DNA from: Deinococcus metallilatus
GTDB taxonomy: Bacteria > Deinococcota > Deinococci > Deinococcales > Deinococcaceae
Assembly: GCF_004758605.1 (NCBI RefSeq)
Contig: NZ_CP038512.1
Coordinates: 1,200,001 to 1,264,000 of the forward strand
DNA: 64,000 nt
Direction of reading: 5' to 3'
Shown piece by piece: positions 19,123 to 39,069 of this stretch. Within the stretch, counting starts at the first letter, position 1. Every line of letters begins with the position of its first letter. The notes beneath the pieces were generated by a model that worked only from the letters and a program-made list of their open reading frames with translations, was not told where the DNA came from and did not search any database. The translations under genes and the position numbers were made by a program.

Positions 19123-19985
19123 CCACCACCGTTCCTACCTCGGCCGTCCAGCCTGCGCCGGTGCCTCGGCGGGCCGGGCTGGGCCGGGTCGGCCTGTATG
19201 TCCTGCTGGTGATCGCCGCGCTGTTTTTCCTGCTGCCGATCTACCTGCTGATCGCCACCGCCCTCAAGACGCCGGACGCGATCAACCTGGCGACCACCTG
19301 GCAGTGGCCGCGCCTGCTGAACTGGGACAGTTTCGTGCAGGCGTGGGGCAAGATCGGCGGGAATGTCGGCAACAGCCTGTTCCTGGCGGTGGTGTCCACC
19401 ATCCTGGCGGCGCTGCTGGGGTCGCTGAACGGTTACGCGCTCTCCAAGTGGCAGTTCCGGGGCGCGAATACGCTCTTCGCGCTGATGCTGTTCGGCATGT
19501 TCATCCCGTACCAGGCGGTGCTGATTCCGCTGTTCCAGTTCGTGAAGTCGCTGGGGCTATACGGGAGCATCTGGGGCCTGATCCTGGCGCACGTCGTCTA
19601 CGGCCTGCCGATCACCACCCTGATCTTCCGCAACTACTACGCCGAGGTGCCCGACGCGCTGGTCGAGGCCGCCACCATCGACGGGGCCGGTTTCTGGAGC
19701 ATCTACCGCCAGGTGATCCTGCCGCTGAGCGTGCCCGCCTTCGTGGTCGTGGTGATCTGGGAATTCACGCAGGTCTGGAACGAGTTCCTGTTCGCGGCGA
19801 CCCTCACGAACACCTCTTCGCAGCCGGTCACCTACGCGCTCTCGCAACTCGCGGGCGGGCAGGCGGTGAGCTGGAACCTGCCCATGGCAGGCGCCATTCT
19901 CGCGGCGCTGCCGACCCTGCTGGTGTACATCCTGCTGGGCCGCTACTTCGTGCGCGGCCTGCTGGCCGGGAGCGTCAAGGGGTAG
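19119..19985 (+). CDS. Sugar ABC transporter permease (second)
   Basis: 288 residues, MalG/AraQ-like. After a short Pro-rich N-terminus come six helices, from [20 protein letters not shown] to a final [21 protein letters not shown], the classical ending of this permease type. The EAA loop is [29 protein letters not shown]. It pairs with the preceding permease; an ATPase gene of the MsmK/UgpC kind is missing locally and is presumably shared and encoded elsewhere, as in many sugar importers. Confidence 0.93.
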   Translation: MTTTVPTSAVQPAPVPRRAGLGRVGLYVLLVIAALFFLLPIYLLIATALKTPDAINLATTWQWPRLLNWDSFVQAWGKIGGNVGNSLFLAVVSTILAALLGSLNGYALSKWQFRGANTLFALMLFGMFIPYQAVLIPLFQFVKSLGLYGSIWGLILAHVVYGLPITTLIFRNYYAEVPDALVEAATIDGAGFWSIYRQVILPLSVPAFVVVVIWEFTQVWNEFLFAATLTNTSSQPVTYALSQLAGGQAVSWNLPMAGAILAALPTLLVYILLGRYFVRGLLAGSVKG

Positions 19986-20011
19986 AGGAGGCGGGCCACG
20001 CGGCTCCGCTC

Positions 20012-20049
20012 AGCAGCACGCCTTTCCTCACGGGGACGGGCGTGCTGCT
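20012..20049 (+). terminator. Hairpin ending the glucose/mannose-type operon
   Basis: AGCAGCACGCC pairs with GGCGTGCTGCT (11 bp) 27 bases after the last stop codon. There is no T tract, so termination efficiency is uncertain. Confidence 0.6.
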
Positions 20050-20157
20050 CTATGGATGCCGGATTCAACGAGCCTGTCCGCAGGGGTGCTGTCATTTCGT
20101 CCCGACCAAGTCAGCGGGGTTGTTAAGCTGAGCCGGTCATTAGAGCATTGGTCAAAA

Positions 20158-20240
20158 AAAGACTCCCTCCCCCCTTGCTTCGCAAGGCCTTCTCTGCTTC
20201 GCAGCTTTGCAAGTCTCACCAGGGGAGAGGGTCAAAAACA
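20158..20240 (-). repeat. Two-hairpin intergenic repeat, copy 2
   Basis: Contains inner hairpins CCTTGC-GAA-GCAAGG and CTGC-GAA-GCAG (read on the minus strand) inside a GC-rich outer stem, next to a run of seven A (T on the minus strand). Positions 20192-20215 match 12370-12393 at 23 of 24 bases. On the minus strand it lies downstream of pilC and may serve as its terminator. The rest of the 380-base gap holds no gene that I can see. Confidence 0.65.
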
Positions 20241-20364
20241 ACGTCATCTTTACGACAAAGACTCTAAAACACGCCCTCAGAAGCGAAAAAGCCTCCCACT
20301 GGGGGAGGACTTCTGATGGTGCTGACATTCAGGGCTTAAGAGCGGCATTTCCAAATTCATTTGT

Positions 20365-21585
<1,221 letters not shown>

Positions 21586-21592
21586 GACCGCG

Positions 21593-21598
21593 AGTATA
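21593..21598 (-). promoter_or_regulatory. -10 box of pilC (leaderless)
   Basis: TATACT on the minus strand, exactly 7 nt from the start codon at 21585. Confidence 0.65.
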
Positions 21599-21671
21599 GT
21601 TCGGGGCGTCTTGCGCCCGCCTTACAAGGGGCGGCACAAAGGCGGGTGAACTGTGCCTGAAGGAAACGTGG

Positions 21672-22294
21672 ATGAACAAGCAGCCACACATCACGGGTGA
21701 GGTCGCGGCAGCCATCGCGCGGGCGGCGGAATGGCTGGCGGCAGGTGGCGTGGTCGGCTACCCCAGCGAGACGGTCTGGGGCCTGGCCGCGTGCCCAGAC
21801 GCCAGCGAGCGGCTGTACGCCCTGAAGGGCCGCGAACCGGGTAAGCCCGTGCAGGTGTCGTGTCTGGACGCGGCGACCGCGCGCACGCTCACGCGGGGAG
21901 GCGCCGCCTTCGACGCGCTCTCCGGCTTGTGGCCCGGTCCCCTCACGCTGGTGCTGCCCGCCAGCCCGGCCTGTCCGCCCGACCTCGCGCCGGGGGGCTG
22001 GGTGGGCCTGCGTGTGCCGGACCATCCGGTCGCTCTGGCCCTGCTGCGCGCCTCCGGCGGCCTGCTCGCCACCACCAGCCTGAACCCCAGCGGCCAGCCT
22101 GCCGCCCGCACCTTCGCGGAAGCAAAAGCCTACGGCCTGACCCCGCTCCTGCTCCCCGACGGTGGCGTTCCGGCGCGCGGGCTGGCGAGTACCGTCGTGC
22201 GCGTGGACGGAGACGAGCTGGAGGTGCTGCGCGAGGGAGCCCTGCCCGTTTACGTGCTGCGGGAGCGGCTGCACTCTTTCTCACGCGGGGGCGC

Positions 22295-22298
<4 letters not shown>
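21672..22298 (+). CDS. L-threonylcarbamoyladenylate synthase (Sua5/YrdC/TsaC family)
   Basis: 208 residues with the YrdC fold. The N-terminal VGYPSETVWGLAACPDASERLY, followed by LKGREPGKPVQVSCLD, carries the family nucleotide-binding Lys/Arg residues, then WPGPLTLVLPASP, GGWVGLRVPDHPVALALL and GLLATTSLNPSGQPAARTF. The enzyme makes threonylcarbamoyl-AMP from Thr, bicarbonate and ATP for the t6A modification of tRNA position 37. It is of the short TsaC type, without the C-terminal Sua5 domain. AAGGA upstream and ATG at 21672. The stop overlaps the scpB GTG start. Confidence 0.92.
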
Positions 22299-22825
<527 letters not shown>

Positions 22826-22857
22826 GCAGGCCCGCTTCCCCTCACCCCCCGCGCCGC

Positions 22858-22863
22858 TACACT
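22858..22863 (+). promoter_or_regulatory. -10 box of gatA (leaderless)
   Basis: TACACT exactly 7 nt before ATG 22871, no ribosome binding site. Confidence 0.65.
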
Positions 22864-22870
22864 GCCCTCC

Positions 22871-24317
<1,447 letters not shown>

Positions 24318-24328
<11 letters not shown>

Positions 24329-25448
24329 CCCTGCTCAGTACCTGAACGGCGCCCTGGAGATCATCCGGCGCGAAGCCCTTCACGCGGGCCGGGTGGACTG
24401 GGCGCAGGTCCGGCACGAATGTCAGGCGATGTGTGCCGGAGCGCAGACGGCAGAAGACACCTTCCCGGCCATCCGGCACGTGCTCGCCGTCCTGCGAGAC
24501 GGGCACAGCCACCTGCGCCGCCCGGATGCGGGCACCGTTCACCGGGGGATCATCGGCCTGTACTTTACGGGCGGCGTGATCGCGCTCGTTCTGCCGGGAA
24601 GTCCCGCCGCCCGCGCGGGACTCCAGCCCGGTGACCGCATCCTCGGTATCCAGGGTCGCCCGGTCGGCCCCGGCATAAACGAAGGCCTCCTGCCAGACGC
24701 CACACTGACTCTTGAGGTGGAACGGGCGGGGCAGCGGCAAACACGGACCCTGACGCGGGAAGATGCCCGGGTGATTCCGCCGGAACCCCGGGGCCGTCTG
24801 GTGGCTCCCGGCATTGGCCTCGTCACCCTGCCCGACTGTGACCTGGGGGGAACTCTGACGGGTGGCGGTGCCTACCAGGACCGGGTGCAGGACATTCTTC
24901 TGGACCTCTCCGCCCGGGGTGCCGCGCGCTGGGTGGTGGACCTGCGCCTCAACCTGGGGGGCAACATGTGGCCGATGCTCGCTGGCATCGGTCCCCTGGC
25001 GGGCGAGGGCGAACTGGGCGCGTTCGTGAAGGGCGAGGAGCGCTGGCCCTGGCGGTATGCGGGGGGCGAGGCCAGCCTCGGCGGCGAAGTGATGAGCCGT
25101 ACGCAAAGTGCCGTGCTGCCGCCTCTGCCGGACACCGCCCCCGTCGCCGTTCTGACTTCGCCCCTGACCGCCAGTAGCGGTGAGATCATCACGTTGTCGT
25201 TCCTGGGCCGCCCGGGAACCCGGCTGCTGGGAGAACCCACGCGCGGCCTCACCACCTCGAACAGTCTCTATGAGCTGCCCGGCGGCGCGGCCCTGCTGAT
25301 CACCACCGCCCTGGATGCCGACCGGACTGGCCGGGTCTTCGCAGGCCCCATCAAACCGGATGTTCCGGTCAGTACTGCCTGGGCCGAATTCCAGACCGGG
25401 AAAGACTCCGTTCTGAACGCGGCTCTGGCGTGGCTCGCGGAAAGCTGA
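24318..25448 (+). CDS. S41-family peptidase with PDZ domain
   Basis: 376 residues. The region around 95-145 is PDZ-like ([31 protein letters not shown]). The peptidase core follows with [20 protein letters not shown], the S41 oxyanion-hole region, and [22 protein letters not shown], which contains the nucleophilic Ser; then [27 protein letters not shown]. There is no signal peptide, unlike CtpA-type proteases, so a cytosolic tricorn-like or unusual S41 enzyme is suggested. ATG 24318 lies inside the end of gatA, so translation is coupled. Confidence 0.83.
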
Positions 25449-25451
25449 GGC

Positions 25452-26384
<933 letters not shown>

Positions 26385-26392
26385 TGGGAGGC

Positions 26393-26398
26393 AGTCTA
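26393..26398 (-). promoter_or_regulatory. -10 box of truB
   Basis: TAGACT on the minus strand, 8 nt before the ATG at 26384. Together with the box at 26478 it forms a divergent promoter pair. Confidence 0.55.
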
Positions 26399-26477
26399 GG
26401 GCAGAAGGCCGGAGCGCGGCGGCAAAAGCCCGAGCGTCTTCTGCTTTCCGCCATCCGCCAGCGGCCCTCTTCCCGCG

Positions 26478-26483
26478 TACACT
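26478..26483 (+). promoter_or_regulatory. -10 box of small membrane protein gene (leaderless)
   Basis: TACACT exactly 7 nt before GTG 26491; no ribosome binding site. Confidence 0.65.
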
Positions 26484-26489
26484 GCGGGA

Positions 26490-27641
<1,152 letters not shown>

Positions 27642-27741
27642 TATGGGAAGTGGTGAGTGGTCTCTGGAAAAAGCGCAGCAGGAGCGGAATGCTGATGCTG
27701 TTGCTCCCACTGACCCCTTTCTACTGACCACTGACGCTTGC

Positions 27742-27747
27742 TAGACT
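27742..27747 (+). promoter_or_regulatory. -10 box of rnpB
   Basis: TAGACT 7 bases before the inferred 5' end of RNase P RNA; the -35 is weak. Confidence 0.6.
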
Positions 27748-27753
27748 GTCCCA

Positions 27754-28179
<426 letters not shown>

Positions 28180-28183
28180 GAAC

Positions 28184-28210
28184 CCGCCGCCTCTCTCTGT
28201 GGGGCGGCGG
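28184..28210 (+). terminator. Candidate terminator of rnpB
   Basis: CCGCCGCC (28184-28191) pairs with GGCGGCGG (28203-28210); the downstream T content is low. Confidence 0.45.
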
Positions 28211-28259
28211 CGTTCAGTTGTGGTCCGGAGGGGGTGGGTGGTGGGAAACAGGCCTCCTC

Positions 28260-28613
28260 CTACGACCTCCGCGCGTCCAGCGCCGCCACCACGAAGCCCG
28301 CGATCAGCAGCACCCCACCGATGGGCGTGATCGCGCCCAGCCAACGCGCGCTGCTCAGCGCCAGGATGTAGAGGGTGCCGCTGAAGATGACCGCGCCCGC
28401 CAGCAGGAGCGCCGGGGCGCGGCGCTGCGTGGCCTGGGTGCCCAGCACGAGCAGCGCCAGCGCCGCGTACATCTGATAACGCACGCCGGTTTCGAAGTTG
28501 GCGAGCATGGCGGGGTCGAGCCGGGTCTTGAGGGCATGGGCGCCGAAGGCACCGAGGGCGACCGCAAGCGCCGCCAGGACTGCCCCGGCCGTGATGGCAT
28601 TCGTGTTCCGCAT
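28260..28613 (-). CDS. DUF423-family membrane protein
   Basis: 117 residues, four hydrophobic helices. ITAGAVLAALAVALGAFGAHALK is the strongly conserved DUF423 N-terminus, followed by FETGVRYQMYAALALLVLG and LFSGTLYILALSS-like and ITPIGGVLLIAGFV segments. The family is widespread and uncharacterised (YgdD/YwdK type), located in the inner membrane. The gene is convergent with rnpB and stands alone. Confidence 0.92.
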   Translation of the reverse strand: MRNTNAITAGAVLAALAVALGAFGAHALKTRLDPAMLANFETGVRYQMYAALALLVLGTQATQRRAPALLLAGAVIFSGTLYILALSSARWLGAITPIGGVLLIAGFVVAALDARRS

Positions 28614-28889
28614 GGGCAGAGGCTACGGGGACGCGGGTGGGGGTTTGTCCCACCGGGGATGCTTTCGCCTGCGCTCAGGCTTTCCCTTTCCCGAACCACG
28701 CCGAAAGGTTCTTCACGGCTGCACCCCTACGCTTTTTTCCGACTCGCCCGGCTGTGACCTCTGGAGATCGGCCCAAGAGATTTCTGCATGAGGAAGGCAT
28801 TTTTCGGAACCCTTCCCGTCCGTTGCCGAGTAAGAAAAAAGACAGAGCGGCCAGCATCTCCTGGGGGCTGACCGCCATCAATTCAGTGA

Positions 28890-30798
<1,909 letters not shown>

Positions 30799-30808
<10 letters not shown>

Positions 30809-32148
30809 AGATTCATCACCGTTCCCGCCTGATGCAGGTGATCGCCCTGCTCCTGTTCCTGACGCTGGTGTGGGCCTACGCGCAACTGGAGTGGGGGGTG
30901 CCCCAGGGCGTGAAGCGCACGGTGGTGCAGGCGCGCGGCAGCATCGTCGCCGCTGACGGGACGGTGCTGGCGCGCAGCGTGAACGGCAAGCGGGTGTATC
31001 CCCAGGGGCAACTGGCCGGGCAGGTGCTCGGCATGATGGGGGCGACCGACGGTCTGGAAGGCCTGGAGTACGCCTACAACCACGCGCTGGAGGGCGGCAA
31101 GAACCTGAAGCTCACCCTCGACCCGGGTGTGCAGGCCGCCGCCGAGGCCGCGCTGGCCAAGGCCGTCCCGAAGCACCTGGGCGAGTACGGCTCGGTGGTC
31201 GTGCTCGAAACGCGCACCGGCCGCATCCTGGCGGCGGCCAGCTACCCGCCCTTCGACCCCAACAACTGGCGGACCTACAGCCCCGAGACGCGGCGCAACC
31301 GGCCCTTTCTGGACGTGTTCGAGCCGGGTTCGACCATCAAGGGCCTGGTCGTGGCCGCCGCGCTCAACGAGGGGCTGACCACCCCTGAGACGGTCTACAG
31401 CACGCCGATGCGCCGCTACGTGGGCGGGCGCTGGGGCAGCACCATCGGGGACGCCGTGCCGCACCCCGGCAGCCTCACCACCCAGATGGTGCTGCGCTAC
31501 AGCAGCAACGTGGGGATGAGTCACATCGTGGAGCACTTCGCCCCCGAGCGGATGCGCGGTTACCTCAGCCAATACGGCTTCGGCACCGACGTGGCCATCC
31601 CGACCGTCATGGCCGCCACCGGCCGCCTGCAACCCCTGCGCCAGTGGGACGATCTGGTGCGCGCCACCAACGCCTTCGGGCAGGGCATGAGCAGCACCAC
31701 CCTGCAACTGGCGGCGGCCTACAACAGCCTGGCGAACGACGGCCTGTACGTGTCCCCCCGGCTGGTGGAGGGGGAACCGGCGGGCGAGCGGCGCGATGTC
31801 CTGCGCCCCGAAACCGCCCGCACCACCCGCCGGATGCTCCAGTTCGTGATCGAGGAGGGTATTCCCCATCAGGCCGGAATCAAGGGCTACGCCCTGGCAG
31901 GCAAGACCGGCACCGCCCAGGTGGCGGGGGAACACGGCTACGCCAGCAACCTCTATGACAGCGTCTTCGCTGGCTTCTTCCCGGCCGATGCCCCGCGCAT
32001 CACGGTCGCCGTGATGGTCCACGGAGCCAAGATCGAGTACCACGGCTCGCAACTCGCCGCCCCGATTTACCGCGAGGTGGCCTCCGAAATCCTCTCCCGC
32101 TGGGCCGCCGCTCCCCGCGAGGAAGAGCAGCCCCAGGAGAAAAAATAA
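30799..32148 (+). CDS. ftsI: Peptidoglycan transpeptidase FtsI (PBP3), short form
   Basis: 449 residues. N-terminal anchor QVIALLLFLTLVWAYA, then RGSIVAADGTVLARSVNGKRVYP of the pedestal, and the transpeptidase domain with EPGSTIKGL (SxxK, about residue 178), SSNVGM (SxN, about 234) and KTGTAQ (KTG, about 368). It cross-links septal wall. At 449 residues it is about 120 shorter than common FtsI proteins because much of the pedestal is missing; all three catalytic motifs are intact. The operon ends here and the rest of the usual dcw genes (murE, murF, mraY and on) do not follow. Confidence 0.93.
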
Positions 32149-32390
32149 GAGGAAGCTGAGAAAATTTCGGAGTTGGCCAGAGCGAGGGGCGCTGATGTGT
32201 CCCCTCGTTCACTTTGGTTAAGCCATTCGACCTAAAACGGGGGCCTTCTCCAGGCCTCCTGGCGGAAGAGCCACCTGTTTTTCGCTTTCCTCGCCGCCTC
32301 TCTCGCAACTTTTAATGAGAAGTTAAATGAGAGGATTAGAATTTGGCTCATAATCTATTCGCGGTGAACACAAAGAAAAGCAGACTTCCG

Positions 32391-32496
32391 GCCTGAGTCG
32401 GAGGTGGGTTTGGGTAATGGGCATGAGAAGGGTCACCCTTCCTTCACAGAAAGCTCCCAGGAAGGGTCTTTAGGCTCATGTCTCAGAGAGTCAGGC
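32391..32496 (+). promoter_or_regulatory. Structured leader upstream of the 3D-domain gene
   Basis: Three nested stems: GCCTGA (32391-32396) with TCAGGC (32491-32496); CATGAG (32422-32427) with CTCATG (32475-32480); CCCTTCC (32436-32442) with GGAAGGG (32460-32466). The region is non-coding and ends about 55 bases before the ribosome binding site. A cis-regulatory RNA is likely; the class is not recognised. The remaining gap, 32149-32390, shows no gene. Confidence 0.5.
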
Positions 32497-32562
32497 AGAG
32501 CCCGGCTCCTCATTCCACACCAACCCCCGGCCCTACCGCAGGGTATGGCCGCAGGAGAATGC

Positions 32563-33216
32563 ATGCCCTATTCGTTCAACCGCTGGATGAGTGTCATCCT
32601 GCTGTCTGCCCTCGGGACCGCCGCCGCGACCCCCGCGCTGCCCGCCCCCAGTCTCGTCGCCCAGGCGGTTCGTGACGCCCTGACACCCCCGGCGCCTGCC
32701 GTCCCCACGAGCACAACCCCAGCGGCCGCCCAGCCTGCAACTTCACCGGCCGCGTCCGCCACTCCGGCCCCTGCCGCGGTGCAGCAGGCGGACCGGAGCG
32801 GCCAGACCCAGGCAGCGCGTGCGGCGCAGGCCCGGGCACTCACCGTGCAGCTCGCCCAGGAGGATCTGGCCCGGAGCACCACCCGGACGGGCCGCAGCGC
32901 CGTCGTGCGCGCCACCGCCTACAACAGCACGCCGGGTCAGACGGACGCCACGCCCTTCATTACGGCGACCGGCACGCGCGTCCGTAGCGGCGTGGTCGCC
33001 CTGAGCCGCGACATGCTGCGGCTGTTCCCCTATGGCTCGAAGATCATGATCGAGGACCTCAGCGGCCGGTACAACAATCTGTTCAGGGGCCGCGTCTTCA
33101 CGGTGGAAGACACGATGGCGGCGCGCAAGACCGGCAGCCTGGACGTCTGGATGTCCACCCGCAGCCAGGCCATCCAGTTCGGCGCGCGGCAGGTCCGCAT
33201 CACCGCCGTCCGCTGA
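32563..33216 (+). CDS. Secreted 3D-domain protein (double-psi beta-barrel, cell-wall associated)
   Basis: 217 residues from ATG 32563 with CAGGAGA upstream; an earlier in-frame ATG lies in the structured leader. Signal peptide MPYSFNRWMSVILLSALGTA, then a long Ala/Pro/Thr-rich linker (residues 25-110), then a 3D domain: VRATAYNSTPGQTDATPFITATGTRVRSGVVALSRDML, FPYGSKIMIED, GRVFTVEDTMAARKTGSLDVWM, with the conserved Asp residues. 3D/RlpA/MltA-like barrels act on or bind peptidoglycan, several as lytic transglycosylases. It follows the division cluster but is separately controlled. Confidence 0.88.
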   Translation: MPYSFNRWMSVILLSALGTAAATPALPAPSLVAQAVRDALTPPAPAVPTSTTPAAAQPATSPAASATPAPAAVQQADRSGQTQAARAAQARALTVQLAQEDLARSTTRTGRSAVVRATAYNSTPGQTDATPFITATGTRVRSGVVALSRDMLRLFPYGSKIMIEDLSGRYNNLFRGRVFTVEDTMAARKTGSLDVWMSTRSQAIQFGARQVRITAVR

Positions 33217-33231
33217 AGCGCCGTCCCCTCA

Positions 33232-33272
33232 CCCGCGTGGCCTGACCCAGCCGGTCTTCCACGCGGGTTTTT
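33232..33272 (+). terminator. Intrinsic terminator of the 3D-domain gene
   Basis: CCCGCGTGG (33232-33240) pairs with CCACGCGGG (33259-33267), followed by TTTTT. Confidence 0.9.
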
Positions 33273-33521
33273 GCTGCTCCGGCGGTTTCAGCGGGGCGAA
33301 TCCCGGGGAGTGAGGTGGGGACGGCACCAGCCCGTAACGTGACTAGGGCCACCACAAAGTCGCTAAGCTCGCACAGCCTCATTCAGCCCCTCTGCCGCGC
33401 CGCTCTGGGAGTCCGACCCTGCGGGCCACCTCCCCTCAAGACGCTTGATGTGAAATGCGGGACGGGCGGCCAGGACATGCAGAACAGTTTTTCTCGTCTG
33501 GCACGAGGGCGAGTTTCGCCC

Positions 33522-33592
33522 GCCACCCCCCTCCCCAGCCCTCTGCAAGCAGCTCTACGAGTCCCCCGCAAGGGGGGAGGGAGCAAAAGAAC
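33522..33592 (-). repeat. Two-hairpin intergenic repeat, copy 3
   Basis: CCCCCGCAAGGGGGG and CTCTGCAAGCAG hairpins between C-rich and G-rich outer arms. Reverse orientation relative to copy 1. The 600-base gap 33217-33824 otherwise holds only the terminator, another repeat and a promoter. Confidence 0.6.
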
Positions 33593-33680
33593 ACGTCTGG
33601 GACGAGGAGCTTTCTATTGCACATCAGGCGTTGAGAGGGGAGGAGCAGAAATGGCTTCCTGGAGGGTGAATGGCGTCCCT

Positions 33681-33724
33681 GGCTCCCCTCCCAGGGGAGC
33701 TGTCAGCGAAGCTGACTGAGGGGT
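33681..33724 (+). repeat. Related two-hairpin repeat
   Basis: CTCCCCTCCCAGGGGAG hairpin followed by GTCAGC-GAA-GCTGAC and GAGGGG. The GAA-loop hairpin and G/C arms mirror the other copies, with a different sequence. Confidence 0.6.
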
Positions 33725-33809
33725 TGACCGGGGCGAGCACTTCCAAAACCGGACGTTGCGGTCGCCCTGTAGCGGACCCCTCCAGCGTGGTCCGTCCGGC
33801 GACCTCTGT

Positions 33810-33815
33810 TATCCT
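33810..33815 (+). promoter_or_regulatory. -10 box of the FtsX-like permease gene
   Basis: TATCCT 9 nt before GTG 33825; no ribosome binding site. Confidence 0.5.
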
Positions 33816-33824
33816 CCCCGGGAC

Positions 33825-34997
<1,173 letters not shown>

Positions 34998-35134
34998 CTT
35001 TTTCCGGCTGAAAAACGGCGTGTCAGACGGAAATCACCTTCCTGACCGTGAACTGAAGCACCATTAAGTTTCCCCCCGGGGTGGCTCATGGCCCGTCAAG
35101 TTGCTCCCCGTAACCTTTTTTTCGGAGGTACCAC

Positions 35135-36157
<1,023 letters not shown>

Positions 36158-36173
36158 TCCCGGCGGCCCCCGG

Positions 36174-36201
36174 CACCCTCACCCGCGCGGTGGGGGTGTT
36201 T
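36174..36201. terminator. Terminator between PEGA gene and convergent Nudix gene
   Basis: CACCCTCACC (36174-36183) pairs with GGTGGGGGTG (36189-36198) around CGCGC, followed by TTTC. Confidence 0.7.
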
Positions 36202-36205
36202 CGGC

Positions 36206-36783
<578 letters not shown>

Positions 36784-36784
<1 letters not shown>

Positions 36785-37416
36785 CACGCCCCCGCCTCCG
36801 GGTCGGGCAGGGCCGCGAGGGCTGCGTGGGTGCGCTCCCGCAGGGCCATCTCGGCGTCCACACCGCAGGCCCGCGCCCAGGCGACCACCGCCGCCAGGAC
36901 CTCCGCGACCCCCTCCGCCGTCTCCGGCGCGTCGCGGAGGACCGCCTCCACGCCCGCCCGGCCGGTCTTCTCCCGCCCCGCCAGCTTTTGCGCCTGGGCT
37001 TCGCGGGCCAGGGCCCCCAACGCGGCGGGTACCCGGTCGGCGGCGCTGCGGGGGCGGCCTCCGCGTTCGGCAGTCTTGATGGCTTCCCAGTTCGCCACCA
37101 CCTCGCCCGCGTCCGCGACCTGGACTTCCCCAAACACGTGCGGATGCCGCCGCACCAGCTTCTCCACGATGCCGCGCTCCACGTCCGCGTAGTCGAAGGT
37201 GCCCGCCTCCTCCGCGATCACGGAATGAAAGGCGACTTGCAGCAGCACGTCGCCCAGCTCGCCCGCCAGCGCCGCGCTGCCCTCGCTGACGGCGTCCACC
37301 GCCTCGGCGGCTTCTTCCAGCAGGTAGGGGCGCAGCGACTCGTGGGTCTGCTCCCGGTCCCAGGGGCAACCGTCGGGGGCACGCAGGCGGCGCAACGTCT
37401 CAAGCAGGTCTTGCAT
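36784..37416 (-). CDS. mazG: Nucleoside triphosphate pyrophosphohydrolase MazG
   Basis: 210 residues. The N-terminal domain is complete: [39 protein letters not shown], then [21 protein letters not shown] with the EExxE and ExxD metal ligands, and [11 protein letters not shown]. The second MazG domain is reduced compared with E. coli MazG (about 260 residues): after [31 protein letters not shown] the protein ends. It hydrolyses NTPs and dNTPs, including damaged ones, to monophosphates. Coupled to the CoA-type Nudix gene. Confidence 0.92.
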
Positions 37417-37561
37417 CTGCCCATGCTAAGGCCGGGGCAGGTCTGGCTTCCCGCCAAGCCTTCAGACACGGTGAAGTGACATGACGGAAAGGTGGCCTGG
37501 GCCTGACGACGCTCACGCCTGCTTCACCGTTCGTCAGACAGGGTGTGTTGAACTGTGCCGC

Positions 37562-38053
37562 ATGAACAAACGCTTCCTGGCCCCCATCCTGACCACCCTG
37601 CTGAGTGCCTCCGCTCTGCCTGCCCTGGCCCAGGCCGCTGCCGCGCCGCCTGCTCCACTCGGAAACGCCTGGAGTGCGGCCGCCCTCGCCGGTGCGAAGT
37701 ATGTGATTCTGGACCCGCGGATCGAGGGGAACCCGAACATCGTGAATGACGAGCAGCGGGCTGGGATTCTCACCGCCATGAAGCGCGACTCGGCCGGGGC
37801 CATCAAGCGCCACTATCCGAACGCGACCATCGTGACCGATGCACAGACGCCCGGGGTGGTCAAGGTCACGCCCGTCCTGGTCACCCCGAACGCCCTGCTG
37901 CCCTGGGCGAAGCTCACGGCCCGCCTCGACTTCGACCTGGGCAGCGGCCAGCGCGTCATCCTGAACGACCAGTTCGGCCTGCTGACCCTCTGGCAGTACC
38001 AGGCGGAGGCCGCCAACTACCTGTACGGCGAACTCGTCAAGAAACTGCCCTGA
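37562..38053 (+). CDS. Secreted hypothetical protein
   Basis: 163 residues. Signal peptide MNKRFLAPILTTLLSASALP followed by ALAQA. The mature part is compact and mixed alpha/beta (AKYVILDPRIEGNPNIVNDEQRAGILTAMKRD, AIKRHYPNATIVTDAQTPGVVKVTPVLVTPNALLPWAKLTARLDFDL, LTLWQYQAEAANYLYGELVKKLP), without cysteines. No known family is recognised. A TGAACT hexamer 7 nt before the ATG is a degenerate version of the leaderless box. Divergent from mazG. Confidence 0.7.
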   Translation: MNKRFLAPILTTLLSASALPALAQAAAAPPAPLGNAWSAAALAGAKYVILDPRIEGNPNIVNDEQRAGILTAMKRDSAGAIKRHYPNATIVTDAQTPGVVKVTPVLVTPNALLPWAKLTARLDFDLGSGQRVILNDQFGLLTLWQYQAEAANYLYGELVKKLP

Positions 38054-38136
38054 GCGGGAAGGGGGGGCATGTGCCCGCCCGGTCTGCCCGGCTTGAGCCG
38101 CCCTTCACCCGCCCTGGCCCACCCGCCGGGGCGTGT

Positions 38137-38142
38137 TAGCTT
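38137..38142 (+). promoter_or_regulatory. -10 box of the SDR gene (leaderless)
   Basis: TAGCTT 6 nt before ATG 38149. Confidence 0.55.
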
Positions 38143-38148
38143 CGCCGC

Positions 38149-38877
<729 letters not shown>

Positions 38878-38892
38878 GGGAGAGTGGGAAAG

Positions 38893-38923
38893 GCGCGTCG
38901 CGTGAGTGGACGCGCTTTTCTTT
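38893..38923 (+). terminator. Intrinsic terminator of the SDR gene
   Basis: GCGCGTC (38893-38899) pairs with GACGCGC (38909-38915), followed by TTTTCTTTCT. Confidence 0.85.
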
Positions 38924-38944
38924 CTGGTCTTTCTGGCAATGCCG

Positions 38945-38950
38945 TAGACT
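38945..38950 (+). promoter_or_regulatory. -10 box of the small membrane-peptide locus
   Basis: TAGACT; predicted start near 38957, about 53 bases before the leader peptide. The -35 (TTCTGG-like) is weak. Confidence 0.45.
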
Positions 38951-39001
38951 GCCGTTGTCCAGTCCGGACGGGATGCATGACAGGGGAATATGCGAGAGGC
39001 T

Positions 39002-39043
39002 GCAACTCCATGCGAAAGCACCCGGAGTTGCCGCTCCGGGTGC
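39002..39043 (+). promoter_or_regulatory. Mutually exclusive hairpins in the leader
   Basis: Stem A: GCAACTCC (39002-39009) with GGAGTTGC (39024-39031), enclosing the leader ATG. Stem B: GCACCCGGAG (39018-39027) with CTCCGGGTGC (39034-39043), ending just before the AAGGGGG that serves the next gene. The two stems share 39024-39027 and cannot form together. Confidence 0.7.
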
Positions 39044-39069
39044 AGAAAGGGGGTGGATGCCATGCCTAA
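39010..39069 (+). CDS. Putative 19-residue leader peptide
   Basis: ATG 39010 with GAGAGG 10 nt upstream encodes MRKHPELPLRVQKGGGCHA and ends at TAA 39067-39069, eight bases beyond the ATG of the following gene. The coding stretch spans both alternative stems, so ribosome movement along it would decide which hairpin forms. It may instead be a chance frame; only its position and coupling support it. Confidence 0.4.
   Translation: MRKHPELPLRVQKGGGCHA

Noticed and set aside
32391..32496. c-di-AMP (ydaO) riboswitch
   Set aside because: Context fits, but the conserved ydaO core sequences could not be found by eye; kept only as an unclassified structured leader.
32404..32562. Upstream ATG (32404) for the 3D-domain protein
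   Set aside because: The extension covers the hairpins, is not signal-like and lacks a ribosome binding site; ATG 32563 gives a proper signal peptide.
33217..33824. Open frames in the 600-base gap before the FtsX-like permease
   Set aside because: They run through the two-hairpin repeats, have no ribosome binding site or domain, and exist in several frames equally.
36785..37369. N-terminal extension of the Nudix protein through mazG
   Set aside because: The extra residues are the mazG gene read in another frame; ATG 36784 overlapping the mazG stop is the natural start.
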